A stretch of DNA of 30,643 nucleotides, taken from the NCBI GenBank assembly GCA_036524115.1, contig DATDCY010000197.1:1-30643 (forward strand). The letters are read 5' to 3'. The position numbers were made by a program, and so were the translations under genes. Below are positions 15,378-24,055 of the stretch, piece after piece. The stretch is from a bacterium. GTDB lineage: Bacteria > JAUVQV01 > DATDCY01. Position 1 is the stretch's first letter, and every line of letters starts with the position of its first letter. The notes under the pieces are model-generated. The model saw only the letters and a program-made list of their open reading frames with translations, was not told where the DNA came from and searched no databases.

Positions 15378-16493
15378 GTGACGGAATCACTCCGAACGGT
15401 TGCACGGGAGGCCCTGCGGCGAGCGCCGTGGGGCCTCCTGTTTTTGTTGCTCGCCGGCTGCGCGAAGGGCGAGCCGTTCGAGGCGCGCCTCGCCGAGCTG
15501 CAGGAGCGCAAGCTCTGGCGCGCGGGGGCCGAGGCCTTCGCCGCGGACGAGTACCGGGCATACCTCTCGCACCTGCGCCGGGCCAAGGACGCCAACATCG
15601 AGAACGAGTCGAAGTTCGTCTGGTTCCGCGACCACGACGGGCTCACCGCGCAGTACCAGAAGGTTCTCGCGGAGGGCGACACGATCCTCGTCGCGATCGG
15701 CGAGCGCCGCGACCAGCAGAAGGGCGACTTCGCGCAGCGCCTCGAGGCCCAGCGCGACAAGCTCGACCGGCTGGACACCCTGACGTCGCTCATCAGCATC
15801 GGCAAGGCCTCCCGCGAGTTCCTCGCCAAGGCGGAGCTGCTCACCGACGAGGCCGAGGGCCTGGCCGCGCAGGCGCGCTACCGCGAGGCCGGGGAGCGGC
15901 TCGCGCGGGCGGCGACCTTCGCCAAGATCGCCAAGGAGGTCGTGACCCCGGCGATCCAGCGCTTCCTCGACGAGGACCAGATCGCGCACTGGCGCCGCAA
16001 GGTCGAGGAGACGATCCGGGAGTCCAAGCTGCGGGGCGGGTACGCGATCGTGGTCAGCAAGGTCGACCGCCAGCTGTACCTCTACAACGCGGGGCGCCTC
16101 GTCAGGACGTATCGGGTCGGTCTCGGCTCCCGCAGCGTGAGCGACAAGGTCTGCGCGGGCGATCGCGCGACCCCCGAGGGGAAGTACCGCATCACCAAGA
16201 AGCTGGCGCAGAGCCGGTACTACAAGGCGCTCCTGATCAACTACCCGAACGAGGAGGACCGCCGCCAGTTCGACCTGGCCAAGCGCCGCGGGCAGATCCC
16301 GCGCCGGGTCGGCATCGGCGGGCTCATCGAGATCCACGGCGGCGGCAAGGATGGCCAGACGTACGGCTGCGTGGCGCTCGACAACCACCAGATGGACGAA
16401 ATCTACGCGCTCGCGGACATCAACACGCCGGTGACGATCGTCGGGGCCCGGGACTTCGAGAACAGCATCTCGCAGGCGATGAAGGGTCTCTAG
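15378..16493 (+). CDS. L,D-transpeptidase (YkuD domain) lipoprotein with an N-terminal helical region
   Basis: A 371-residue protein starting on GTG. Lipobox LLLAGC puts the acylated Cys at about 28. Residues about 35-210 are helical and coiled-coil-like (AELQERKLWRAGAEAFAADEYRAYLSHLRRAKDA...), probably a spacer that holds the enzyme at the wall. Residues about 220-365 form the YkuD domain: YAIVVSKVDRQLYLYNAGRLVRTYRVGLGS, then IEIHGGG (H320) and TYGCVAL with catalytic C331, in the ErfK/YafK style. L,D-transpeptidases use this Cys to attack meso-diaminopimelate tetrapeptides, forming 3-3 crosslinks or attaching Lys-ended lipoproteins. It sits between its likely substrate gene and a second transpeptidase gene 11 bases downstream. 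Confidence 0.9.
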   Translation: MTESLRTVAREALRRAPWGLLFLLLAGCAKGEPFEARLAELQERKLWRAGAEAFAADEYRAYLSHLRRAKDANIENESKFVWFRDHDGLTAQYQKVLAEGDTILVAIGERRDQQKGDFAQRLEAQRDKLDRLDTLTSLISIGKASREFLAKAELLTDEAEGLAAQARYREAGERLARAATFAKIAKEVVTPAIQRFLDEDQIAHWRRKVEETIRESKLRGGYAIVVSKVDRQLYLYNAGRLVRTYRVGLGSRSVSDKVCAGDRATPEGKYRITKKLAQSRYYKALLINYPNEEDRRQFDLAKRRGQIPRRVGIGGLIEIHGGGKDGQTYGCVALDNHQMDEIYALADINTPVTIVGARDFENSISQAMKGL

Positions 16494-16504
16494 GCGGCAT
16501 CATC

Positions 16505-17215
16505 ATGGTCGCCGACGCACCACCCCCCGTCCCTCTGGACGTCCCCGCGCGGCCGCCCCGGCCCCGCAGCGCGCTCCGCGTCGCCCTGCGCGCGGCGCTG
16601 GCGGTCGTGCTCTCGGTGGTGGTGCTCGCCCTCGTCGCCCTCGGCGGGCTCGTCGGGGCCGGCTGGTTCCTCGCGCGCAACGCGCCCGGGCCGGCTGCGC
16701 CCGCGGTCGAGGACGCGAAGGCCCTGGCCGCGGAGAACCGCCAGCTCGAGAAGAAGATCGAGAAGGTCCGGCCCAAGGGGCTCTTCCTCGTCGTGGACAC
16801 CGGCCGCAACCGCCTCACCGTCAAGGACGGGGAGAAGGTGGTGCGCGAGATCGTCGTCTCCTGCGGCAGCGGCGGGGTCCTCGAAGACCCGAAGGGCGGG
16901 CGCACCTGGGTGTTCGACACGCCGCGGGGCGAGCGCCAGGTCAAGTCCAAGGCGAAGCACCCGACCTGGATCAAGCCGGACTGGGCGTTCATCGAGGAGG
17001 GCGAGGCGATCCCCAAGAAGTACGACGACCGGGTGGAGGAGGGGGTCCTCGGCGACTACGCCCTCGGCATCGGCAACGGCTATTTCCTGCACGGGACGCT
17101 CTACACGCGCCTGCTCGGCCGCAACGTCACGCACGGCTGCGTGCGCATCGGCGACGCCGACCTCGAGTACCTCTACAAGAGCGTGCCGCTCGGCACGAAG
17201 GTCTACATCTTCTAG
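16505..17215 (+). CDS. Membrane-anchored L,D-transpeptidase (ErfK/YbiS/YkuD family)
   Basis: A 236-residue protein: a Pro-rich cytoplasmic start, one membrane helix (about 33-58, AALAVVLSVVVLALVALGGLVGAGWF), a short coiled coil (AAENRQLEKKIEKVR), then the YkuD domain from about 92. The catalytic signature is complete: H196 in YFLHGTLY and THGCVRI with H210, G211 and C212, the canonical spacing. This enzyme should face the periplasm from the inner membrane, whereas its neighbour is a lipoprotein, so the pair may act from opposite sides of the wall. It is separated from the upstream gene by 11 bases and from the next by 8, with no obvious SD, consistent with coupled translation in one operon. 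Confidence 0.92.
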   Translation: MVADAPPPVPLDVPARPPRPRSALRVALRAALAVVLSVVVLALVALGGLVGAGWFLARNAPGPAAPAVEDAKALAAENRQLEKKIEKVRPKGLFLVVDTGRNRLTVKDGEKVVREIVVSCGSGGVLEDPKGGRTWVFDTPRGERQVKSKAKHPTWIKPDWAFIEEGEAIPKKYDDRVEEGVLGDYALGIGNGYFLHGTLYTRLLGRNVTHGCVRIGDADLEYLYKSVPLGTKVYIF

Positions 17216-17223
17216 GCACCGCG

Positions 17224-17865
17224 ATGCGCCGCGTCCCCGCCGTCCTGCTCGCCGCCGTGCTCCTCGCGTCCGCGCCCGCCGCGCCGGCGGTCGCCGAAGA
17301 CGCGCAGTCGCTGTGGCGTCTCAACCGGAGGCTGACGGCCGAGGCCGCGCTGGCCGCGACGCCGAAGCCCTACTTCGTGCTGGACTTCGAGGCGCGCCGC
17401 GTCGTGCTCATGACGCGCGGGATGCGCCTCTTCGACCTGCCGATCGAGCAGGAGGTCGTCTGGGGCCGCCGGCCGGCGATCGGCCCGAGCGTGGTGGAGG
17501 CGCGCGACGCGCTCGCGCGGCCCGAGATCAAGCCCGGCGAGGAGAAGCCGGCGACGATGTCCAGCATCGACGACCAGCTCCTCGAACTCGTCGACATGCC
17601 CGCGCGCTACCACATGCGGCTGGCCGGCGACATCGACATCGAGGTCGTCCCGCTCGCCTCGCCGGCGGAGGGCCGCGGCGCGGTCTGGCGCCAGCGCCTC
17701 GAGATCTGGCGCTGGCGGTTGCTGCGCCCGCTCGTCACGCTGCGCCAGCGGCGCGAGCGGCGCGAGGCGACGACCGCGCTCCTGGTGCTGCGCCCCGAGG
17801 ACGCGCGGCGCGTGTACTGGTCCTTCTTCGAGGGCCTCGACGGCATCCTGATCCCGCCGCGCTGA
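17224..17865 (+). CDS. Secreted, cysteine-free L,D-transpeptidase-like protein (probable pseudoenzyme)
   Basis: A 213-residue exported protein (signal peptide MRRVPAVLLAAVLLASAPAAPAVA). The segment at about 49-75, PYFVLDFEARRVVLMTRGMRLFDLPI, mirrors the first beta-hairpin of the YkuD domains in the two preceding genes (LFLVVDTGRNRLTVKDGEKVVREIVV in the second). The protein contains no cysteine at all and lacks the H-x-GC signature, so it cannot be an active transpeptidase. The C-terminal half is rich in Arg and Trp helices (RQRLEIWRWRLLRPLVTLRQRRERREATTA). Placed 8 bases after the second enzyme, it may be an accessory or regulatory subunit. The homology is inferred by eye from one segment and needs a structure comparison. 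Confidence 0.75.
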   Translation: MRRVPAVLLAAVLLASAPAAPAVAEDAQSLWRLNRRLTAEAALAATPKPYFVLDFEARRVVLMTRGMRLFDLPIEQEVVWGRRPAIGPSVVEARDALARPEIKPGEEKPATMSSIDDQLLELVDMPARYHMRLAGDIDIEVVPLASPAEGRGAVWRQRLEIWRWRLLRPLVTLRQRRERREATTALLVLRPEDARRVYWSFFEGLDGILIPPR

Positions 17866-17866
17866 A

Positions 17867-17888
17867 GCGGGCGCGGCTTTAGGCCCGC
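17867..17888. terminator. GC hairpin between convergent gene ends
   Basis: GCGGGC (17867-17872) and GCCCGC (17883-17888) can pair over a 10-base loop that contains the stop codon of the minus-strand regulator gene. It sits in the 13-base gap between convergent genes and could act in both directions. A U-run is absent. Confidence 0.3.
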
Positions 17889-19378
17889 CTCTCAACGGTC
17901 TTCGAAGGCGCCTGCAGGTACTTCTTGACGGTCCGCCGGTCCAGTCCCGTCCGCAGCGCCACCGCCTCGTAGGTGTGGTGTGTGCGATAGAGGCTGGCGC
18001 AGTAGGCGGAAAGAAGCTCCTGTGCGGTGAGCGAGCCTGTCGCGAAGGCCTGCGCGAGGCGCGCGCCCTCCTCGGCGGGCGGCTCGTGCGCATCGGGGCG
18101 ATAGTGGCCTGTGAGGAGCATGCGGCGGACGCACTGTTCCAGCTCGCGGACGTTGCCGGGCCAGGGGTAGGCGGCACCAATCTCCCGATCGATGCGGTCG
18201 AGGAGCCGGGCGAGCAGCGGCCCCGGAGCGCTGCCGAGAAGACGCTCCAGGATCTTCGCCAGGACCAGCGCCAGCTCCCCGCGGTCCTCGGCCAGGCGCT
18301 GCCGCAGGCTGGGAACGACGATGCAGTCCGAGCAAAGCCGATAGTAGAAGTCCTCGCGGAGCAGTCCCCGCCGGCGCAGCTCGCCCAACGGCCGGTTCGT
18401 GGCAGCGATCACGCGGCCCCGGAACCGGCAGCGCTCGTGGCTGCCGACCGGGGAGAAGGTGCGGTCCTGGAGGACCTGGAGCAGTTTGACCTGGACCGGG
18501 ATCGACGCGTCCCCGACCTCGTCGAGGAAGACCGAGCCGTGTGCGCTGCAGGTTGCCAGCAGCCCCTCCTGGTTCTCGATCGCCCCGGTGAACGCGCCCT
18601 TGCGATGGCCGAAGAGCTCGGACTCGATGAGGGCCTCGGGGTAGAGCGCGAGGTTGACGGGGATGAAGATGCTCGCGAAGCTCGCGACGAAGCGGCCCCG
18701 TCCCGGGTCGTACGGCACGAAGCCCGAGCGTCCGATGGCCGCGGCCGCAGTGCCCTTGCCGGAGCCGGTCTCGCCCAGCAGGAGCGTCGAGTAGTCCTCC
18801 ATGCGGTTCCAGAGGTGACGTTCGTAGAGAAGGATGTCGTTGGTGAAGACGTTGTCCCAGAGCTGGCGGCGCAGCTGTCGCATGCACGGGCTCTGCCCGA
18901 CGAGTCCCCGATCGATGAAGAAGTAGGCACGGCGCAGCTGGAAGAGCATCGCGAAGTACCGCGGGGCGTCGACGGCGGGGAAGCCCCGCCCGACAAGCCG
19001 GGCGATCGCGTCGCGGCCGAAGGGCACGGGGCAGGGCGTCTCGGCCTCCTTGAGCTGAGCTCGGATCAGCGCGTCGAACTCGCCGCTCAGCAGATGAAAG
19101 AGATCGAAGAGAAAGACGCTTTGGAGGACGCGTTGCTCCTGCGCGCCGTAGCGGCGGGAGTCGGCTAGTCCCTCCGCCTCCAGCCGTGCGACTGCCGTGC
19201 GCACCCTCGCGATCAGGTGGTCCGTGGGGTCCGTCGCCGCAGGGCTGCCGACCGGCGCGGAGAGCTGGCGGTCCAACTCCGCGCGCTCGACGCCGAACGG
19301 GTTGGCGAACGCTGCGCGCGACACCTCACCGAAGAATTCCCGATCCCTCGCCGGGAGCCTGAGCCTCGCAGATGTCAT
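17879..19378 (-). CDS. Sigma-54-dependent transcriptional activator with an unknown N-terminal sensor domain
   Basis: A 499-residue enhancer-binding protein. Residues 1 to about 155 match no receiver, GAF or PAS pattern I know; they are helical (LIARVRTAVARLEAEGLADSRRYGAQEQRVLQSVFLFDLFHLL) and presumably sense a signal or partner. The AAA+ domain has Walker A GETGSGKG (202-209), the sigma-54 contact loop GAFTGA (261-266) and Walker B VFLDEV (283-288), then REDFYYRL and WPGNVRELEQCVRRM. The C-terminus (TYEAVALRTGLDRRTVKKYLQAP) is a helix-turn-helix of the Fis type. SD GGAGG lies 6 bases before the ATG at 19378. It is divergent from a lipoprotein operon with a sigma-54 promoter, its most likely target. 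Confidence 0.93.
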   Translation of the reverse strand: MTSARLRLPARDREFFGEVSRAAFANPFGVERAELDRQLSAPVGSPAATDPTDHLIARVRTAVARLEAEGLADSRRYGAQEQRVLQSVFLFDLFHLLSGEFDALIRAQLKEAETPCPVPFGRDAIARLVGRGFPAVDAPRYFAMLFQLRRAYFFIDRGLVGQSPCMRQLRRQLWDNVFTNDILLYERHLWNRMEDYSTLLLGETGSGKGTAAAAIGRSGFVPYDPGRGRFVASFASIFIPVNLALYPEALIESELFGHRKGAFTGAIENQEGLLATCSAHGSVFLDEVGDASIPVQVKLLQVLQDRTFSPVGSHERCRFRGRVIAATNRPLGELRRRGLLREDFYYRLCSDCIVVPSLRQRLAEDRGELALVLAKILERLLGSAPGPLLARLLDRIDREIGAAYPWPGNVRELEQCVRRMLLTGHYRPDAHEPPAEEGARLAQAFATGSLTAQELLSAYCASLYRTHHTYEAVALRTGLDRRTVKKYLQAPSKTVERRA

Positions 19379-19432
19379 CGTCGCCCTCCGGGCAATGGTG
19401 AGCATTACGTGTATATCATCTGTTCATAAAAT

Positions 19433-19447
19433 GCCAGCCGATCTGGC
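19433..19447. promoter_or_regulatory. Candidate activator site in the divergent control region
   Basis: GCCAG (19433-19437) and CTGGC (19443-19447) form an inverted repeat with a 5-base gap, centred about 112 bases upstream of the predicted sigma-54 start site. That is a usual distance for enhancer-binding-protein sites. The arms are short, so chance is not excluded. Confidence 0.35.
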
Positions 19448-19525
19448 TACGCGCAAGGTGCAACACGCCGGAACATGCGCCATAACGAACGGATAGTGCT
19501 GCACAAATACCCTTTGAGTCGCGCC

Positions 19526-19541
19526 GGGCACACTTCCTGCT
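19526..19541 (+). promoter_or_regulatory. Sigma-54 (RpoN) promoter of the lipoprotein pair
   Basis: GGGCACACTTCCTGCT matches the -24 (GGCAC) and -12 (TGCT) elements with the invariant GG and GC exactly 10 bases apart. Predicted start near 19552, leader of about 110 bases. The neighbouring divergent activator gene supports the call. Confidence 0.65.
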
Positions 19542-19660
19542 AAACCGAATTGGCAAGCGCTGCGCGGAGGGAAAGGAGGAGGAGGCAACGCGACGCGCGA
19601 AGGGAGCCGCACCGTCGGCTCGCAATCGCCAACATCGCTGGTGTCGGGAAAGGAGCAGTC

Positions 19661-20164
19661 ATGAACATGTCGGGGGTGGGCAGGGGGATTCTCGCGCTCG
19701 TCATCGTGTTGGTTGCCGCGGTCGCGCTGTCGGTAGGTTGCGGCGGCGGTGGCGGCGGGGACGATCAATTCGACTTCAACGGCACATGGAACATCACCTC
19801 GCGCGTGATCCAGAGCAACGTCCGGGAAATTCCGGTGGGGATGCAGGGCGTCGACGTGGCGCACGTCACCCAGGCGGGAACGCGCTTGTCCGTCGCGATC
19901 GAGGGTCTGCCGACGCTCACGGGCACGTGCGACCCCGCGGCAGGCACCTTCGCCGTCGAGGGGAGGGTTGGCAGCGGCGTCTTCAGCATCGCCGCCGCAA
20001 AGGACAGCGAGGAAACGATGTCGGGAACCACCACGATCGCCAGCGGGCCGAAGCTGGTGCGGATGACCTGCACCCTGCAGCTCGTCGACCGACGGCGGGC
20101 GGCGGCCGGACGTGGCGCCGGGGGCGACCTGGGCCGCGCAGCGCGGCTGCTCGTCGCTTCGTAG
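19661..20164 (+). CDS. Small lipoprotein with a lipocalin-like beta domain, function unknown
   Basis: A 167-residue lipoprotein. The signal peptide ends at the lipobox LSVGC (Cys about 27), followed by a flexible glycine run GGGGGG. The mature part starts FDFNGTWNITSRV, a G-x-W opening seen in lipocalin-like and other small beta-barrel lipoproteins, with repeated beta strands (TRLSVAIEGLPTLTGTCDPAAGTFAVEGRV, then MSGTTTIASGPKLVRMTCTLQL). The last 25 residues are Arg/Ala/Gly-rich and unlike the rest, which could be a natural tail or a late frameshift. AGGAG lies 6-7 bases before the ATG. It is followed after 28 bases by another lipoprotein gene. Confidence 0.78.
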   Translation: MNMSGVGRGILALVIVLVAAVALSVGCGGGGGGDDQFDFNGTWNITSRVIQSNVREIPVGMQGVDVAHVTQAGTRLSVAIEGLPTLTGTCDPAAGTFAVEGRVGSGVFSIAAAKDSEETMSGTTTIASGPKLVRMTCTLQLVDRRRAAAGRGAGGDLGRAARLLVAS

Positions 20165-20192
20165 GGCCGGCGCGGTCGCGGGAGGTATGAAG

Positions 20193-20903
20193 ATGAACAG
20201 GAACACGACTTCGGGCGGGGCGACGGCAGCAGCGGTGGCACTGGGGGTCTTCCTCGCCCTGCTCGCTGCCGGCTGCGCGTCGCCGCAGTCGCACGTCGTC
20301 TCAGCGGGCTTCACCGGTCGCCTGGGCGAGGCCAAGAGGGTCGGCGTCGCGGTCGCCGACGCTCAGATCTACCGGCTCGAAGCCGCGGGCGGGCTGGTGT
20401 GGGACGCCGCCGGCTCCGGCACCTGTCGCGAGCGGCTCCAGCGCGCGGTTGCCCGGGAGGTTGCCGGCCGCGGCCTGATTGCGGTCGAGCTGACGGTTGA
20501 CGACGAGGTCCAGGCGCTCCTCAAGGAGTATCAGCAGGCCCGCGGCGCCATCCTCGACCCGTTCGCCGCCAGCGGGGGCCAGATCGCAGGGGTGGCTCCT
20601 CTGCCCGCGGCAGTGAGGGTTGCGTCGCGAGAAGCGCTGGACGCGGTTGTCATCGTCAGTGGTCGCGACCATGTCTCGACCGCCGGCCGCCAGGCGATGA
20701 TGGGCGCCCTGCTGCTGCTCGGCGTCGTCGGAGGCAAGGGGCTGGCGTACGCGGATCTCGCCCTGATCGATCCCTCGGGCGCCGTGCTCTTCTACGACCG
20801 CAAGCGGGGTTCGCAGTACAACCTGACCCGGGAGGACGACGTCGGCAACGTCTGCGCGGAACTGGTCGGCGATTACGCGCAGGCCAAGCCTGCCGCTCCC
20901 TGA
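20193..20903 (+). CDS. Lipoprotein of unknown function
   Basis: A 236-residue lipoprotein with signal peptide and lipobox LLAAGC (Cys about 29), then ASPQSHVV. The mature protein has alternating strands and helices (KRVGVAVADAQIYRLEAAGG; RLQRAVAREVAGRGLIAVELTVDDEVQALLKEYQQA; AVVIVSGRDHVSTAGRQAMMGALLLLGVVG) and ends LALIDPSGAVLFYDRKRGSQYNLTREDDVGNVCAELVGDY. The plan recalls lipoproteins that combine a GV-x-VAD strand and a later D-x-x-G strand pair, as in TolB-N/CsgG-like folds, but I cannot assign a family. ATG at 20193 has GGAGG 7 bases before it; the ATG at 20187 is too close to that SD. It shares the sigma-54 transcript with the preceding gene. Confidence 0.78.
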   Translation: MNRNTTSGGATAAAVALGVFLALLAAGCASPQSHVVSAGFTGRLGEAKRVGVAVADAQIYRLEAAGGLVWDAAGSGTCRERLQRAVAREVAGRGLIAVELTVDDEVQALLKEYQQARGAILDPFAASGGQIAGVAPLPAAVRVASREALDAVVIVSGRDHVSTAGRQAMMGALLLLGVVGGKGLAYADLALIDPSGAVLFYDRKRGSQYNLTREDDVGNVCAELVGDYAQAKPAAP

Positions 20904-20964
20904 GGCGGCTGGTTCGGACGCGAAGACCGGCAAGGCGTCGCCGGGACGTGAACACGGCGGCGTC

Positions 20965-20993
20965 TTGCCGCGTCTCCCCCCTTTCGGTAGCAT
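20965..20993 (+). promoter_or_regulatory. Promoter of the two-component operon, giving a leaderless mRNA
   Basis: TTGCCG (20965-20970), exactly 17 bases, TAGCAT (20988-20993), then 7 bases to the ATG at 21001. No SD is present, so the kinase mRNA probably begins at its start codon. Confidence 0.55.
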
Positions 20994-21000
20994 TCGCGCC

Positions 21001-22442
21001 ATGGCCCGCGCCCCGTTCCGCTTCACGCTGCGCTTCAAGCTCGTCGCGATGATGATCCTGCTCTCGCTCGGGCTCGTCGCGGCGCTCGTGCTGCTCTACT
21101 ACCAGTCGGAGAAGGTCCTCTACAACGAGTTCGAGCGGCGCACCGCCGAGCTCTCGCGGGCGATCCAGTTCGGCCTGGAGGAGGTCAGCGGCTCCGGCCC
21201 GCCCGACGAGAAGCGCCTCCAGGCGTACCTCAAGCGGCTCAACCCCAAGGGGGTGCGCGAGATCTCGATCATCAGCACCACCGACCGCATTGTCGCCAGC
21301 ACGGACCCGAAGAACGTCGGCAAGTACATCACGCAGAGCAAGAAGGAGATGATCTTCCAGGCGGAACTCGGCCAGCCGATGAAGACGGAGGGGCAGTTCT
21401 ACAACGTCACGCTCCCCGTGGAGTCCCAGGGCAAGCAGCTCGGCTACGTGAACCTGCGCATCGGCGCCGAGGACTTCGATCTCTTCCTGCAGACGAGCAT
21501 GGTGCGCCGGATCGCCGTGGCCCTCGCGGTCTTCGCGGTCGGGACGGTGGTCGCGGTCTGGCTCGCGGCGCGCTACACCGCGCCGCTCGAGCGGGTGGTG
21601 CGCGCCGCCGGCGCCGTCGCGGCGGGGGACCTCACCGTGGAGCTGCCCGGGGACCGCCGCGACGAGATCGGCACGCTCTCGCAGAGCTTCAACGCCATGG
21701 TCGGGCGCCTGCGCGAGGAGCGCGACCTGCGCGAGCGGCTGCGCAAGGCCGAGCACCTCGCCGGCATCGGCCAGTTCTCGCAGAGCATCGCCCACGAGAT
21801 CCGCAACCCGTTGAACTTCATCAGCCTCTCCATCGACCACCTGCGCGAGGCGCACGCGCCGGCCGACGCGGCCGCGGCGGCGGAGTTCGTCGCGCTCTGC
21901 GACAACATGAAGAAGGAGATCCAGCGGGTCAGCCGCTTCGCGCAGAGCTTCCTGGAGTTCGGCCGGCCGCTCGAGCTCAACCGCCGGCGCGTGGCGATCG
22001 GCCCGCTCGTCGAGGGGGTGCTCGCCCTCGTCGCGGCGAAGGCGGAGCACGAGCACGTCGCGATCGCGCGCGAGCTGGCGGCGCTGCCCGAGCTGGACCT
22101 CGACCCGGATTTCTTCCGCACCTGCCTCTACAACCTCGTGCTCAACGCCTTCCAGGCGATGCCCGGCGGCGGCACGCTGACGATCGGCGCGCGCGAGGAG
22201 CGCGGGCATCTGGCACTGGTCGTCGCCGACACCGGCACGGGCATCCCGAAGGAGAAGCTGGCGAAGGTCTTCGACCCGTTCTTCACGACGAAGACCGAGG
22301 GGCTCGGCCTCGGACTGGCGCTGATCAAGCGCGTGATCGAGGAGCACGGCGGGCGCGTGGGCATCACGAGCGAGGAGGGGCGGGGCAGCGCGGTGACGCT
22401 CTACCTGCCGCTGCCCGCGGCGGCACGGGGAGGCGCGGCGGC

Positions 22443-22446
<4 letters not shown>
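21001..22446 (+). CDS. NtrB-like membrane sensor histidine kinase
   Basis: A 481-residue kinase. Two membrane helices (about 13-33 and 170-190) enclose a periplasmic domain of about 135 residues (NEFERRTAELSRAIQFGLEEV...; ISIISTTDRIVASTDPKNVGKYI), PAS-like or dCache-like in pattern. A HAMP linker follows (APLERVVRAAGAVAAGDLTVELPGDRRDEIGTLSQSFNAMV). The H box SIAHEIRNPLNF has phospho-acceptor H265; the N box NLVLNAFQAM, G1 VADTGTGIP, F box FDPFFTTK and G2 GLGLGLAL are complete. It should phosphorylate the NtrC-like regulator whose ATG overlaps its stop as ATGA. The signal sensed is unknown. Confidence 0.93.
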
Positions 22447-23798
<1,352 letters not shown>

Positions 23799-24042
23799 GC
23801 CCGGGTCGATAGCGAGGCCCCGCCGCGCCCTGGCTGCGGCGCGGTCCTTGCCGCCGCGAGCCTGTCGAGTGGCGGCGGTGCGGCGTGCACCAGCACGCCT
23901 CCGCGCGCCCATCCCCGCTTCCTTGCCAGGACGCACCGGGACGCTCGCTCTCGACTCGGGCAGCCTGTGCCTTTGAAACTGGCACGTCCATCGTTTCGGG
24001 CGGGCAGTGTCGCGCGGGCGCAACCTGCCGCCGGGAATCGGG

Positions 24043-24055
24043 TATTATCCTGTGG
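24043..24055 (+). promoter_or_regulatory. -10 box directly before the propeller-protein gene (leaderless candidate)
   Basis: TATTAT (24043-24048) ends 7 bases before the ATG at 24056, in an otherwise GC-rich stretch. No SD is present. The -35 position is not well matched. A second possible signal, TGGCACG at 23980-23986 with a poor -12 element, could be a weak sigma-54 promoter and overlaps the inverted repeat GTGCC/GGCAC (23967-23985). Confidence 0.4.

Noticed and set aside
23823-23878. Two GC stems (CCGCGCC/GGCGCGG and CCGCCGC/GCGGCGG) after the NtrC-like gene as terminators
   Set aside because: They may end the operon, but neither has a U-run and such stems are frequent at this base composition, so no feature was called.
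23980-23995. A sigma-54 promoter before the propeller gene
   Set aside because: The -24 part TGGCACG is perfect, but the -12 part reads TCGTT, with T where C is invariant. The -10 box at 24043 is a better explanation.
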